Positions 27,611-35,994 of a stretch of 64,000 nucleotides of DNA are shown in pieces. The position numbers and the translations under genes are program-made. Each line of letters starts with the position of its first letter. Position 1 is the stretch's first letter. A model generated the notes under the pieces. It ran no database searches, was not told the origin of the DNA, and saw nothing but the letters and a program-made list of their open reading frames with translations. This DNA comes from Deltaproteobacteria bacterium HGW-Deltaproteobacteria-15 (GTDB lineage Bacteria; Desulfobacterota; DSM-4660; Desulfatiglandales; HGW-15): assembly GCA_002840535.1 (NCBI GenBank), contig PHBH01000030.1, forward strand, positions 40,276 through 104,275. Direction: 5' to 3'.

Positions 27611-28534
27611 ATGTCATCATCGGACGAACTGGAAACCCGGATCATTCAGACGATAAAAGATAGAGGTCCGTTGACCGGGGCGGAGATATCCGCGGCCTTG
27701 AACGGGGATGAGCTCCTTCTTTGGCGTGCGTGTCGGCTTTCGGAGAACCTGCAGGTTTTCACAATAGGCCGGCGGTACCTGAGACTGGACAGAAATATCG
27801 ACGGTTTTGCCAGGCTCTCCCCTTCAATTTTGAGAGAATTCCTCACCTACTCCGCGATCGGCCTCCAGGGAGGAGTTCCGGCTCTCCTTCAAAGGGTCAA
27901 TGAGATAGATTCACACATCAAGGCCGTGAGCAGAGAAAAACTCGAACTTGCGCGGTCAATGCTCTCCGCTCTGCTGGGCCAGATGGAATGCGAGTTCCTC
28001 ATGAGGGAGCAGGCCTGTTTCATTATAGCGGGCGACATTGTCTATGAAATGGCCCATGATGTCCCCCGTCCGGAAAGGAGTACCGGAAAGATGATCCATG
28101 GGTCGGACATCGACCTGGTGGTCGTGGTGGACGACGAATTCCCCGGGGGCTTGATGGAGAGATTGGACAGCATGATCTATCAGGAGAAACAGAAGATTCT
28201 CATGACCCCCCACCTCCGAGAGGAGATCGACTATATTGTCAAGGATCTGGCCCGGGTAAGAACCCAGTTGGCGTTCGACACATTCAAACATATGCTTGCC
28301 TGCAAGATCCTCCAGGAAGGCGTGCTGCTTTACGGCAGTGAGAACCTGTTCCACGAGATCAAGTCCATGCTCCATGATCAGGGTATCACAAAGAAGCTGA
28401 CAAACATGGAACACCAGGCCCGGATCTTTCGCAAGGAGGCGGAAAGACATCTCCTCACGGAGGATCCCGGCAGGATCAGAGAAGGAAGTCTGTCCTATTT
28501 CTATCCTGAGGAGGAATCGGAAGAATTCGAGTAG
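27611..28534 (+). CDS. Nucleotidyltransferase-like protein with N-terminal winged-helix-like region
   Basis: The 307-residue protein begins with a helical region (ELETRIIQTIKDRGPLTGAE) that looks like a winged helix. The central segment HGSDIDLVVVVDDEF resembles the metal-binding part of Pol beta-type nucleotidyltransferases, but the usual spaced Gly-Ser motif upstream is replaced by IIAGDIVYEMAHDV. Whether it is catalytic is unclear. ATG 27611 is 5 nt after the HAD gene stop. It is co-oriented with the HAD gene and convergent with yvcK. I do not recognise a named family. Confidence 0.55.
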   Translation: MSSSDELETRIIQTIKDRGPLTGAEISAALNGDELLLWRACRLSENLQVFTIGRRYLRLDRNIDGFARLSPSILREFLTYSAIGLQGGVPALLQRVNEIDSHIKAVSREKLELARSMLSALLGQMECEFLMREQACFIIAGDIVYEMAHDVPRPERSTGKMIHGSDIDLVVVVDDEFPGGLMERLDSMIYQEKQKILMTPHLREEIDYIVKDLARVRTQLAFDTFKHMLACKILQEGVLLYGSENLFHEIKSMLHDQGITKKLTNMEHQARIFRKEAERHLLTEDPGRIREGSLSYFYPEEESEEFE

Positions 28535-28564
28535 AACAGATCCAGGATGCAGGATTCATCCTGA

Positions 28565-29545
28565 TCACCTGCGGCACAGGATGTCCTTTATGAGCTGCGC
28601 CAGCTTCTCGGATTTGTGTCGTATGATGCCGCCCGCCGTGTCCAACAGATCACAGGCATAGATGGTCCGGCCTTTCCAGCACGGGTCCTGCACGCAGATT
28701 TCCACAAATTCGGCCTTCTCGGCTCTGTACTGTGTCAGGAGTCCCCCTTCGGGCTTTTGTGCATTATAGATGACGCCGTCTACCATTCGGTCTATGCATC
28801 CCTCGATCTTTTGAACGAAATCATAACCCCCGAACCGATCCGTTTCACCGAATTTCGTCATGATATTGACCACATAAAAGACTTCGGCGTTGGTTTCCCG
28901 GAGGGCTTCCTTGACCCCCGGTACGATGAGGTTCGGCATAATACTCGTGTAGAGGTCACCCGGACCTATGATGATGTAGTCTGCATTTCTTATTGCATCA
29001 AGCACCGGCGGATAGGCCGAGATGCACTCTCCGTGGTGCGGGACCAGGTAGATTTCCCTTATCCTTTCGCGCTGACTCGTTTGGGGTATGGTAATGGCAG
29101 CTTGACCATAGACGCGCTTGCCGTCGGTCAACTCGGCAACGAGGGTGGCCTTGTCAATGGTGACGGGCAGAATCGTCCCCTTCACCTCAAGAATTTCTGC
29201 GAGCGCCCGAACCCCGGTGGGAAAGCTCCCTGTGTAGTTGGAAAGCATCGTGAGAAGCAGGTTCCCGGCGTTGTGTCCCCTCAATCGCCTGTCTCCGGCG
29301 AATCTTTTCAAGAAGACATTTCGAACCACGTGCTGATAAGGGGAGAGGGCGAGGATGCATTTCAGCGCATCCCCGGGGGGGAGTATGCCAAGTTCGTCGC
29401 GCAACCTTCCGGTGCTTCCCCCGCTATCGGCCATGGAGACAATGGCGGTGATTTCAATGTCCGCCAGATCTCTCAAACCCAGGAGGAGTGCGAACTGTCC
29501 GGTTCCCCCGCCGATGGTGACCACTTTTTTGCGCTGATTTTTCAT
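28565..29545 (-). CDS. yvcK: YvcK/CofD-like gluconeogenesis factor (UDP-GlcNAc-binding)
   Basis: The sequence VVTIGGGTGQFALLLGLRD, SMADSGGSTGRLRDELGILPPGD and HNAGNLLLTMLSNYTG is the YvcK family signature. YadANADYIIIGPGDLYTSIMPNLIVPG-type segments follow in the second half. YvcK binds UDP-GlcNAc and affects carbon flux and cell wall synthesis in other bacteria. The ATG at 29545 fits the conserved N-terminus; the longer form from 29566 adds only seven residues. The divergent amino-sugar cassette starting at 29881 is suggestive, because UDP-GlcNAc is its expected product. Confidence 0.92.
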   Translation of the reverse strand: MKNQRKKVVTIGGGTGQFALLLGLRDLADIEITAIVSMADSGGSTGRLRDELGILPPGDALKCILALSPYQHVVRNVFLKRFAGDRRLRGHNAGNLLLTMLSNYTGSFPTGVRALAEILEVKGTILPVTIDKATLVAELTDGKRVYGQAAITIPQTSQRERIREIYLVPHHGECISAYPPVLDAIRNADYIIIGPGDLYTSIMPNLIVPGVKEALRETNAEVFYVVNIMTKFGETDRFGGYDFVQKIEGCIDRMVDGVIYNAQKPEGGLLTQYRAEKAEFVEICVQDPCWKGRTIYACDLLDTAGGIIRHKSEKLAQLIKDILCRR

Positions 29546-29690
29546 AGACGCCCCGTTCCCTGTCACGTGGAATCAGGTGTGAATGTAGAGACTCGGTCCA
29601 TTTTAGTCAATCCCAAAGCCGCCGGGTGGAACGAACCTGTGGAGGGTGGGCCTGGGCTCACTCCCGTGGGGAATTCCCTGAGAAGAGTAT

Positions 29691-29717
29691 TTGACAAAAG
29701 CCCTTCGTGTCTATAAG
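29691..29717 (+). promoter_or_regulatory. Putative promoter of the amino-sugar cassette
   Basis: TTGACA (29691-29696) is followed after 15 nt by TATAAG (29712-29717), five of six to the -10 consensus. It would give a leader of about 160 nt before the start at 29881; no riboswitch fold was recognised in that leader. Confidence 0.5.
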
Positions 29718-29880
29718 AATGCGTCGGTTTCCAAGGGACAGCACAAAGTGGAGACCGCCGCAACGGATGAGAACCATCGTATTGTCTCCTGAATCTTGAT
29801 GTGCCTGATCACGGGTTTCTTTACCGCTCTGCAGTTTTCCGGTGATCCGATGCGGCATTTTTTCCTTACTGCGAGGAGCT

Positions 29881-31134
29881 ATGGAACTCAAGCCTAAAGC
29901 CTATGAGAAGATCGTACAGCTCATGCAAAAGGGGGTGGATATTCCCAACCCCCTCACCCTTGACATTGGGGAAGAAGTCAAAGCCGAGCACATCTCGGGA
30001 AAAGGGGTCAGGATCTATCCCGGCTGTCGCATCTACGGCAAACAAACCGTTATCGCGTCGGGGGCACAACTCGGGCGAGAGGGTCCTGTCACCGTGGAAG
30101 ACTGCGAGATCGGGCCCAAGGTGGAGCTCAAGGGCGGCTACTTCAAAAAATCCGTCTTTCTTGAGAAGGCTAACATGGGATTTGGCGCTCACGTCAGGGA
30201 GGGCTGCATCCTGGAGGAAGAGGCCGGCGGGGCTCACTGCGTAGGGTTGAAGCAGACCATTCTCTTCCCCTTTGTGACCCTTGGCAGTCTGATCAATTTC
30301 TGCGACTGCCTGATGGCCGGCGGAACAAGCCGCAAGGACCACAGTGAGGTGGGCAGTTCCTACATCCACTTCAACTTCACCCCCACCGGGGACAAGACCA
30401 CCGCCTCTCTCATCGGGGATGTTCCCCGAGGGGTCATGCTCAACCAACCAGCCATTTTCCTGGGCGGCCAGGGCGGCATAGTCGGGCCCCTGCGGCTGGG
30501 ATACGGCAACGTCATTGCCGCCGGCACCGTCTTGCGCCAGGACATTGCCGAGGAAAACAAACTCATCATAGGCAAGCCCCAACGCAGCGGCGTCGTCCCC
30601 CGAACTCCCAATGCCTATTTCAGCCTCTCCCGCATCGTGCAGAACAACTACCTCTACCTGGCCAATCTTTCGGCATTGGAGGCGTGGTACACGGATGTCC
30701 GCAAAGGCTTCTTCGAGGACCAGGAATTCGGAGATCTTCTCTATGCAGGTCTTCTCGAGAAAGTGGGCCTGGCGCGGGAGGAGAGAATCAAGCGACTCAA
30801 GGCCATGGCGGAAAAAATGCCTAAACCGGACGCGAACGCCGGATCCAAGGAAAGCGTTTCCTCCGGGAAGCGGGAATTCGCCAAACATGTGGATCAGGCT
30901 TGTGCGCTGTTTTCGAATCTATCCGGTATGGGTGCCGGAGCAGATCATCGAGAGCGGTTCCTGTCGGCCTTCGGGGAGCACAAGCGGAACAATGGGGGAA
31001 GCTACATCGAGGTGGTGAAAAGCCTGCCCGCCGACATCTCCCAAGCGGGGACCCTCTGGTTGGAGAACATCGTTCGGGGACTTTCTGCACAGGTAGGCGC
31101 GCTTTTCCCGTCGCTCGACCTATTCAGAAAATAA
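29881..31134 (+). CDS. Left-handed beta-helix protein, GlmU/UDP-GlcNAc pyrophosphorylase-like
   Basis: The 417-residue protein carries hexapeptide repeats (for example IGPKVELKGGYFKKSVFLE and the later GGQGGIVGPLRLGYGNVIAAGTVLRQDI) that form a left-handed beta-helix, followed by a helical C-terminal region. No N-terminal nucleotidyltransferase domain is present, so it is not a complete GlmU. The context, directly ahead of glmM and a NagB-like gene, points to amino-sugar nucleotide metabolism. ATG 29881 has GAGGAG just upstream; an earlier in-frame start at 29842 lacks support. The exact reaction is unknown. Confidence 0.65.
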   Translation: MELKPKAYEKIVQLMQKGVDIPNPLTLDIGEEVKAEHISGKGVRIYPGCRIYGKQTVIASGAQLGREGPVTVEDCEIGPKVELKGGYFKKSVFLEKANMGFGAHVREGCILEEEAGGAHCVGLKQTILFPFVTLGSLINFCDCLMAGGTSRKDHSEVGSSYIHFNFTPTGDKTTASLIGDVPRGVMLNQPAIFLGGQGGIVGPLRLGYGNVIAAGTVLRQDIAEENKLIIGKPQRSGVVPRTPNAYFSLSRIVQNNYLYLANLSALEAWYTDVRKGFFEDQEFGDLLYAGLLEKVGLAREERIKRLKAMAEKMPKPDANAGSKESVSSGKREFAKHVDQACALFSNLSGMGAGADHRERFLSAFGEHKRNNGGSYIEVVKSLPADISQAGTLWLENIVRGLSAQVGALFPSLDLFRK

Positions 31135-31172
31135 ACCAGCAGATCAAAGAGAAGAACAAAGGAGGCAAGTCT

Positions 31173-32522
31173 ATGGGTAAGCTCTTCGGCACGGACGGTA
31201 TCAGGGGGGAGGCCAATCGTTATCCGATGGATGCCTCTGTGGCCTTTGCTGTTGGACAGGCCGTGGCCAATATATTCAAAAAATCCGGGCATCGGCCCAC
31301 AGTGGTCATTGGCAAGGATACCCGAATCTCCGGGTACATGCTGGAAAGCTCCATAGAGGCAGGGGTCAGCTCCATGGGGGGGATGTCCTACCTGGTTCGC
31401 GTTCTGCCTACGCCAGGCATTGCTTTCATCACCCAGAGCATGAGGGCGGATGCGGGTGTCGTGATCTCCGCATCCCACAATCCCTATCAGGACAACGGAA
31501 TCAAGATCTTTTCCGGCAGTGGATTCAAGCTTAGCGATGAACAGGAAGAGGCCATTGAAAGCCTCCTCCTGGGCGGTAAGCTGCCTCAAATGGTCCCCGA
31601 GGCCAAGGACATGGGTCGGGCTTACCGCATGGAGGATGCGCCGGGACGCTACATCGTGTTCCTGAAGAACACCTTCCCGCGCGAGCTCTCCATGGAAGGC
31701 ATGAAAATCGTGCTGGATACGGCCAATGGCGCCACCTACCGGGTGGCCCCTGCCGCGTTCACGGAGCTCGGCGCCCAGGTCGAAGTCATTCACAACAAGC
31801 CAAGCGGGCTGAACATCAACGAGCGCTGCGGCTCCCAATACACCCAGGACCTGGAAACGCGCGTGAAGGAGAGCGGCGCGGCCATAGGGCTGGCTTTTGA
31901 CGGGGACGGGGACCGGCTTATTGCAGTGGACGAAAAGGGGAAAACCATCACGGGAGACCAGATTCTGGTGATCTGTGCCAAGGTCCTCAAAGACCGGGGT
32001 GCATTGAAGAACGATCTGCTTGTGAGCACGGTAATGAGCAATCTGGGACTGACCTTTGCCTGCAAGAAATTAGGGTTCAAGCACCATGCATCGAAGGTTG
32101 GGGACCGCTATGTGCTGGAGGACATGCAGCGTCTCGGGTCGGTGATCGGAGGCGAAGAGTCGGGTCACATGATATTTCTGGAGAAACATACAACGGGAGA
32201 TGGGATCCTTACCGCCCTCCAACTGATTGCCGCGATGATTCGGGAAGGGAAACCCCTTTCGGAGCTCGCGAAACAGATGGACATCTTCCCCCAGAAGCTC
32301 ATCAATGTGCCGGTTACGAGCAAACCGGACATCACAACCATACCGAAAGTCATGGAGGCCATTAGACAGGCGGAGCGAGAATTAGGTGATCAAGGCCGGG
32401 TGCTGGTCCGTTATTCCGGAACCCAGAACGCCTGTCGAGTGATGGTGGAAGGCCCTACAAACGAGGTGACGGAAAAATACTGCAAACAGATCGCCGAAGC
32501 GGTCAAGGCTGCGCTGGGCTGA
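31173..32522 (+). CDS. glmM: Phosphoglucosamine mutase
   Basis: The 449-residue protein begins GKLFGTDGIRGEAN, has the phosphoserine loop VVISASHNPYQDNG near residue 95, the metal-binding FDGDGDRL, the sugar-binding GGEESGH, and the phosphate-binding RYSGTQNACRVMVEG. It interconverts glucosamine-6-P and glucosamine-1-P on the way to UDP-GlcNAc. GGAGG precedes ATG 31173. It follows the beta-helix gene by 38 nt and precedes a NagB-like gene by 41 nt, so the three are likely one operon. Confidence 0.93.
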   Translation: MGKLFGTDGIRGEANRYPMDASVAFAVGQAVANIFKKSGHRPTVVIGKDTRISGYMLESSIEAGVSSMGGMSYLVRVLPTPGIAFITQSMRADAGVVISASHNPYQDNGIKIFSGSGFKLSDEQEEAIESLLLGGKLPQMVPEAKDMGRAYRMEDAPGRYIVFLKNTFPRELSMEGMKIVLDTANGATYRVAPAAFTELGAQVEVIHNKPSGLNINERCGSQYTQDLETRVKESGAAIGLAFDGDGDRLIAVDEKGKTITGDQILVICAKVLKDRGALKNDLLVSTVMSNLGLTFACKKLGFKHHASKVGDRYVLEDMQRLGSVIGGEESGHMIFLEKHTTGDGILTALQLIAAMIREGKPLSELAKQMDIFPQKLINVPVTSKPDITTIPKVMEAIRQAERELGDQGRVLVRYSGTQNACRVMVEGPTNEVTEKYCKQIAEAVKAALG

Positions 32523-32563
32523 TCCCTGCTTGCCCACAGGCATCACCGATCAGGAGGTTAAGA

Positions 32564-33523
32564 ATGCCGATCCAAGTGCTGGTGACCAGAAACTTTGAAC
32601 AGATGAGTAAAGTCGCTGCGCAAGTCGTGAAAGAGGAGATCTGTCGGACACTCAAGAAGAAAAAAGAATGTGTCCTCGGATTGGCCACAGGGAGTTCCCC
32701 AACCGGTCTCTACAAGCACCTGGCAAAGGCTGCCAATGCGGGGGAGTTCGACGCCTGCAGGTGCCGGAGTTTCAACCTGGACGAATATGTCGGCCTGCCG
32801 GGAGAGAATCCGCAGCAGCGGCTGATGCATCCGGAGAGCTACGGCTATTTCATGATCCAGGAGTTCTTCGGGCTTCTGGACCGGAAGTTTATCGAAACCC
32901 GGGTCCCTTGTGGTTCTCTGATCGACCAAAAGCGCCTGATGGCCGAGCTCAAGACCCACGCTGTGGACTGGTGTGAACTGGGGGCCGATGCAGGGAGATC
33001 GATTGCTATCAAGGGGAAGCCCGCTTCGGAGTACCTGGCATGGGTCCGCAAGGCTGTCCTGGAGGACTATGCCCGCAGGATTAAAAAGGCCGGGGGCATT
33101 GACGTGCAGGTCATCGGCGTGGGGGGTCGGGGCCACGTCGCCTTTCACGAATCGGGGATTCCCTTTAAGGGAAGCGGGGTCATGCTGGTGAAACTGGATA
33201 ACAATACGGTCGCCAATGCCGTAGCGGACGGTCATTTCGGTTCAAAGAGAGACTCCCCGCGCTACGCCATAAGCATGGGGGCTGAACTGGTGTACCAGGC
33301 AAAGACCGTGGTGCTGCTGGCCTCCGGGGGACGGAAGATTCATCCTGTCGCCGAATCCTTGCTGGGGAATCCGACACCTGATGTCCCGATCTCTTATGGG
33401 CAGTTGTATTCGAAAAACGGTGGACGGCTCTTCTATATCCTCGATAAGGTGGCGGCCCGGGAATTGCTTGCCAACAGAGATGTGCTTGAGAAAAAAGGGA
33501 TCAGTTTCGAGAACCGCACTTGA
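32564..33523 (+). CDS. nagB: NagB-like glucosamine-6-phosphate deaminase/isomerase
   Basis: The sequence has the NagB/GNPDA pattern: LGLATGSSPTGLYKHL, SFNLDEYVGL, and the catalytic VIGVGGRGHVAFHESG. At 319 residues it is longer than the typical 240-270. An insertion of about 50 residues after EFFGLLDRKFIETRV carries an Asp/Ala/Gly-rich segment. It would convert fructose-6-P and ammonia to glucosamine-6-P or the reverse. No glmS lies in the window, so it may supply the amino sugar in this cassette; the direction is inferred, not shown. GGAGG lies upstream of ATG 32564. Confidence 0.85.
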   Translation: MPIQVLVTRNFEQMSKVAAQVVKEEICRTLKKKKECVLGLATGSSPTGLYKHLAKAANAGEFDACRCRSFNLDEYVGLPGENPQQRLMHPESYGYFMIQEFFGLLDRKFIETRVPCGSLIDQKRLMAELKTHAVDWCELGADAGRSIAIKGKPASEYLAWVRKAVLEDYARRIKKAGGIDVQVIGVGGRGHVAFHESGIPFKGSGVMLVKLDNNTVANAVADGHFGSKRDSPRYAISMGAELVYQAKTVVLLASGGRKIHPVAESLLGNPTPDVPISYGQLYSKNGGRLFYILDKVAARELLANRDVLEKKGISFENRT

Positions 33524-33556
33524 ACAGATATCAGCAAATCACGATTGAAATCTCTT

Positions 33557-33622
33557 GCCGCCAGGACACAAAGAGACCAGGAAATCCTTTTGGCCTGCTT
33601 TGTGTCTTGGTGCCTTGGTGGC
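33557..33622. repeat. Octad inverted element, copy 4 (between convergent nagB and the peptidase gene)
   Basis: GCCGCCAG, GACACAAA and GAGACCAG (33557-33580) face TTTGTGTC, TTGGTGCC and TTGGTGGC (33599-33622) across 18 nt. It lies between the ends of two convergent genes, where a bidirectional terminator could be useful. Confidence 0.85.
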
Positions 33623-33643
33623 CGATTTTCCCGGCATCCCGCC

Positions 33644-34159
33644 TCAGGAGAGAAAGTAGGTATGGGTCGGCGAGAGTAGATGAGGCCGCGAGGATGTGCA
33701 CCGGATGGTTGCGCACCTGCTTCGATTCAGCCTTTTGAGCTTGTAAGAATCAAAGAAGCGGACCTGCCGGTCGGTGATGGATTCCACGATCGACCAATGA
33801 TCCCACATGGGACCCCCGATGGCCGTCAGGATGGCCCTTCTTTCACCACCCCCCATGAAGCTCATCATTTCCCCCCAGAAGGTATCCAGGGGAGTGTCCG
33901 GGTATTGTTTGAAAGGCATTGCCCTGTTGTTTATCCTTCCCCCGACCACATCCGCAAGGATGGCGCCGATGGTTTGCAGCCCCATCCCTGTGATCAGAAT
34001 CTTGGGCAGGTCTTTGGTCTGATCGAGATAATAGATGATTTCCTGAAAAAGCTGTCTGGACTCTTCCTCGTCAACCCCGCCAATAATCCGGGATGCGTTG
34101 ACAATACAGTAGACGCCGCAGAGTCCATCCAAGGCCCCCTGCTCATACGGTTTCACCAT
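33644..34159 (-). CDS. C39/papain-like cysteine peptidase
   Basis: The 171-residue protein has a glutamine followed by a cysteine helix (EQGALDGLCGVYCIVNASRI), a histidine strand (WDHWSIVESI) and an aspartate in RFFDSYKLK, which together look like a papain-fold Gln-Cys-His-Asp active site. The ATG at 34159 has GGAG 6 nt upstream and overlaps the ATP-grasp stop by 17 nt, so the two are translationally coupled. No signal peptide, membrane segment or transporter domain is present, so it should be cytoplasmic. It may be a peptidase, transpeptidase or amidase acting on the ligase product. The Arg/Ser/Thr-rich C-terminal tail is not conserved-looking. Confidence 0.65.
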   Translation of the reverse strand: MVKPYEQGALDGLCGVYCIVNASRIIGGVDEEESRQLFQEIIYYLDQTKDLPKILITGMGLQTIGAILADVVGGRINNRAMPFKQYPDTPLDTFWGEMMSFMGGGERRAILTAIGGPMWDHWSIVESITDRQVRFFDSYKLKRLNRSRCATIRCTSSRPHLLSPTHTYFLS

Positions 34160-35192
34160 GTGCTCTCCTATCTGTCTCAGGGGCACAGAGGTTGCCGAAT
34201 CTCGGGTGCCGCCTGGCTGCAAGATTGATGAGATAGCTCAACATTGCGCCGTAGGAATATCCTGCGACCTCCGCGGCGCAGACGATGCTGGTTTCATAAC
34301 TGATATCCGCATTGGGGTTGACATCCAGGACATAGAAGACCCCGTTCCGCAGACGGATATCGATTCGGGCGTAATCTCTGCAACCCAGTACGCTGTAGGC
34401 GGAGGATGCGGTCTTCTCCAGCGAAATGTATTCAGAGTCCGTCAGTTCTGCAGGAAGCTGCAACCGAATCTCCTTATAGTGATCCGACCCGGGGGTAAAC
34501 TTGGAGTCGAAGGTGCAGAGGCGGTCCCTCACATCGTTGAAAGCGGCGAAATCCATTTCCGCCGGGGGTAGCATGGTCACATTCCTGTCCCCCAGAACAG
34601 AGATGTGGAATTCGCGCCCATCAATGAAATCCTCCACCAGGGCGGCCTGATGGAATGCCTCGAGGACATAGGCGACCCTCGCACGCAGCTCGTCCTCTCC
34701 CAGCACCACCGCTCCTTTGTCCACTCCTATGCTGCAGTGTTCACCGGCCGGTTTCACAATGGCCGGGAACTCCTTCCAGTCCCTGATCCTGCTCGTAGTG
34801 TAAACTTTCCACCGGGGAGTAGGAACCCTGTGCTTCTTGAGAAGGCGCTTGACTCTGGGTTTGTCCCAACTGAGGGCCAAAACCGATGGAGGGGACCCCG
34901 TGTATGAAAACCGGAGAGACTCCAGAGTATGGGCCACGAGAGCATCACTGTGGGCTAAGCCCGGGAGGTCTTCACACCAATTCAAGACCACATAGTCATC
35001 CGGGTCATATAAGCTCAGGATGGTCTTCAGGTTGGAATTGTGAACGGGGACGTTCACTACAGGGTGGCCTTCCTGGCGAATGGCTGACTCGAGGGCAGAG
35101 ACCTCTCGCAACGTCTGCGCAATTTCATCGGGAGACCATGATGAATCCACGTTGTGCAGCAGCAGCACGGGCAGATCGGTCCGCCTTTTCAT
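34143..35192 (-). CDS. ATP-grasp ligase (D-Ala-D-Ala ligase-like fold)
   Basis: The 349-residue protein matches the ATP-grasp layout of D-Ala-D-Ala ligase-like enzymes: FPAIVKPAGEHCSIGVDKG in the glycine-rich loop region, ALVEDFIDGREFHISVLG, and the metal-binding YVLDVNPNADIS. The usual SS of the loop is CS here. It should form an amide or peptide bond with ATP, but the substrates are unknown. ATG 35192 has AAGGAG 8 nt upstream; the longer reading frame to 35246 has no support. A likely promoter lies at 35279-35307. The linked cysteine peptidase and the absence of murein genes nearby argue against a normal ddl. Confidence 0.75.
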   Translation of the reverse strand: MKRRTDLPVLLLHNVDSSWSPDEIAQTLREVSALESAIRQEGHPVVNVPVHNSNLKTILSLYDPDDYVVLNWCEDLPGLAHSDALVAHTLESLRFSYTGSPPSVLALSWDKPRVKRLLKKHRVPTPRWKVYTTSRIRDWKEFPAIVKPAGEHCSIGVDKGAVVLGEDELRARVAYVLEAFHQAALVEDFIDGREFHISVLGDRNVTMLPPAEMDFAAFNDVRDRLCTFDSKFTPGSDHYKEIRLQLPAELTDSEYISLEKTASSAYSVLGCRDYARIDIRLRNGVFYVLDVNPNADISYETSIVCAAEVAGYSYGAMLSYLINLAARRHPRFGNLCAPETDRRAHGETV

Positions 35193-35278
35193 TGGAAGAA
35201 CTCCTTCCGGATCCACACGGCCTCTCCAGTGTGACTCGGAAACCAAAGCCGGCCCAGTATCCTTCTCCTCGTTTAGTA

Positions 35279-35307
35279 AATATATGTTGAACAGGAAGCA
35301 TTCACAA
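35279..35307 (-). promoter_or_regulatory. Putative promoter of the ATP-grasp/peptidase pair
   Basis: On the minus strand TTGTGA (35302-35307), 17 nt and TATATT (35279-35284, five of six) lie about 90 nt upstream of the ATP-grasp start. The -35 box matches four of six positions. Confidence 0.5.
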
Positions 35308-35355
35308 CCTGTCTGCTTTCAACATGTTCACTTATGAATGACGGAGATGGATGTG

Positions 35356-35541
35356 TCAAGAGAGATTGACATTGTCGACGAACTTTCCTCTCATTTTTCG
35401 AATTCTCTCTTTGAGGTGCGCAGCTGTCCGGGCAGTCTTCTTGACTCCTGCGACAGTTTCGATCATGGTATTTCTCCCGGGATCATAGGCGCACAAGCCG
35501 AACGGCAGTTGAAAAGTGAGCCGGGATTGCATATCATGCAT
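35356..35541 (-). CDS. Possible 61-residue small protein upstream of the ATP-grasp gene
   Basis: An ATG at 35541 with GGAG 5 nt upstream opens 61 codons on the minus strand, ending at 35356. The product has a hydrophobic/aromatic N-terminal part (RLTFQLPFGLCAYDPG) and a basic helical C-terminal half (KKTARTAAHLKERIRKMRGK). It is co-oriented with the ligase and peptidase genes, ending about 160 nt before the ligase start. It could be a substrate or a regulator of that pair, or a spurious frame: the other strand is also open here, and a separate promoter appears to lie downstream. I do not recognise a family. Confidence 0.35.
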   Translation of the reverse strand: MHDMQSRLTFQLPFGLCAYDPGRNTMIETVAGVKKTARTAAHLKERIRKMRGKFVDNVNLS

Positions 35542-35568
35542 GAAAACTCCATTTGACAAGGATCCCCT

Positions 35569-35991
35569 ATGAGCATGAGCAGAAAAGAAAAGAATTCTTC
35601 GGACAGAAAGCCGCGGGAGGAGATTGCCCGGGCGGTTACTGAAAAGACCAGAGAAGGTCAACTGACCTGCGCTGCAGCACATTCCATTGCAGAGCGCATG
35701 AATGTGCCGCCCGAGGAGGTAGGCTATACGGCCGACGCCCTGGGGGTAAAGATCGGAAAATGTCAGCTTGGTCTTTTCGGGTATGGCCAACAAAAGAAGG
35801 CGATCGTCCCTGCCGCTGAAATCCCTCCTGCTCTCAAGGAGGCAATCGAGAGCTCGGTCGTGAACGGCAGGCTCGGATGCGCGGCTTCATGGAAGATCGC
35901 GGAAGAGCTGCGCCTCCCGAGAATGGATGTCTCTTCCGCATGCGAGGCGATGAAAATCAAGATCTCGGCTTGTCAGCTGGGGGCGTTCTGA
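35569..35991 (+). CDS. Two-repeat small protein with CQLG motifs, unknown function
   Basis: The 140-residue protein contains two copies of a roughly 45-residue unit: about 28-72 (GQLTCAAAHSIAERMNVPPE ... KIGKCQLGLFGY) and about 98-140 (GRLGCAASWKIAEELRLPRM ... KISACQLGAF). Each unit has a small-residue cysteine helix, a second helix and a conserved Cys-Gln-Leu-Gly turn. The helical pattern resembles a helix-turn-helix, but no assigned family comes to mind. AAGGA lies before ATG 35569. The ilvA GTG start follows 3 nt after its stop, so the two are probably co-transcribed. Confidence 0.7.
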   Translation: MSMSRKEKNSSDRKPREEIARAVTEKTREGQLTCAAAHSIAERMNVPPEEVGYTADALGVKIGKCQLGLFGYGQQKKAIVPAAEIPPALKEAIESSVVNGRLGCAASWKIAEELRLPRMDVSSACEAMKIKISACQLGAF

Positions 35992-35994
35992 CGA

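Noticed and set aside
35338..35556. A plus-strand frame of 72 codons opposite the 61-codon ORF
   Set aside because: No ribosome binding site was found and the minus-strand frame has a better start; the strand choice remains uncertain.
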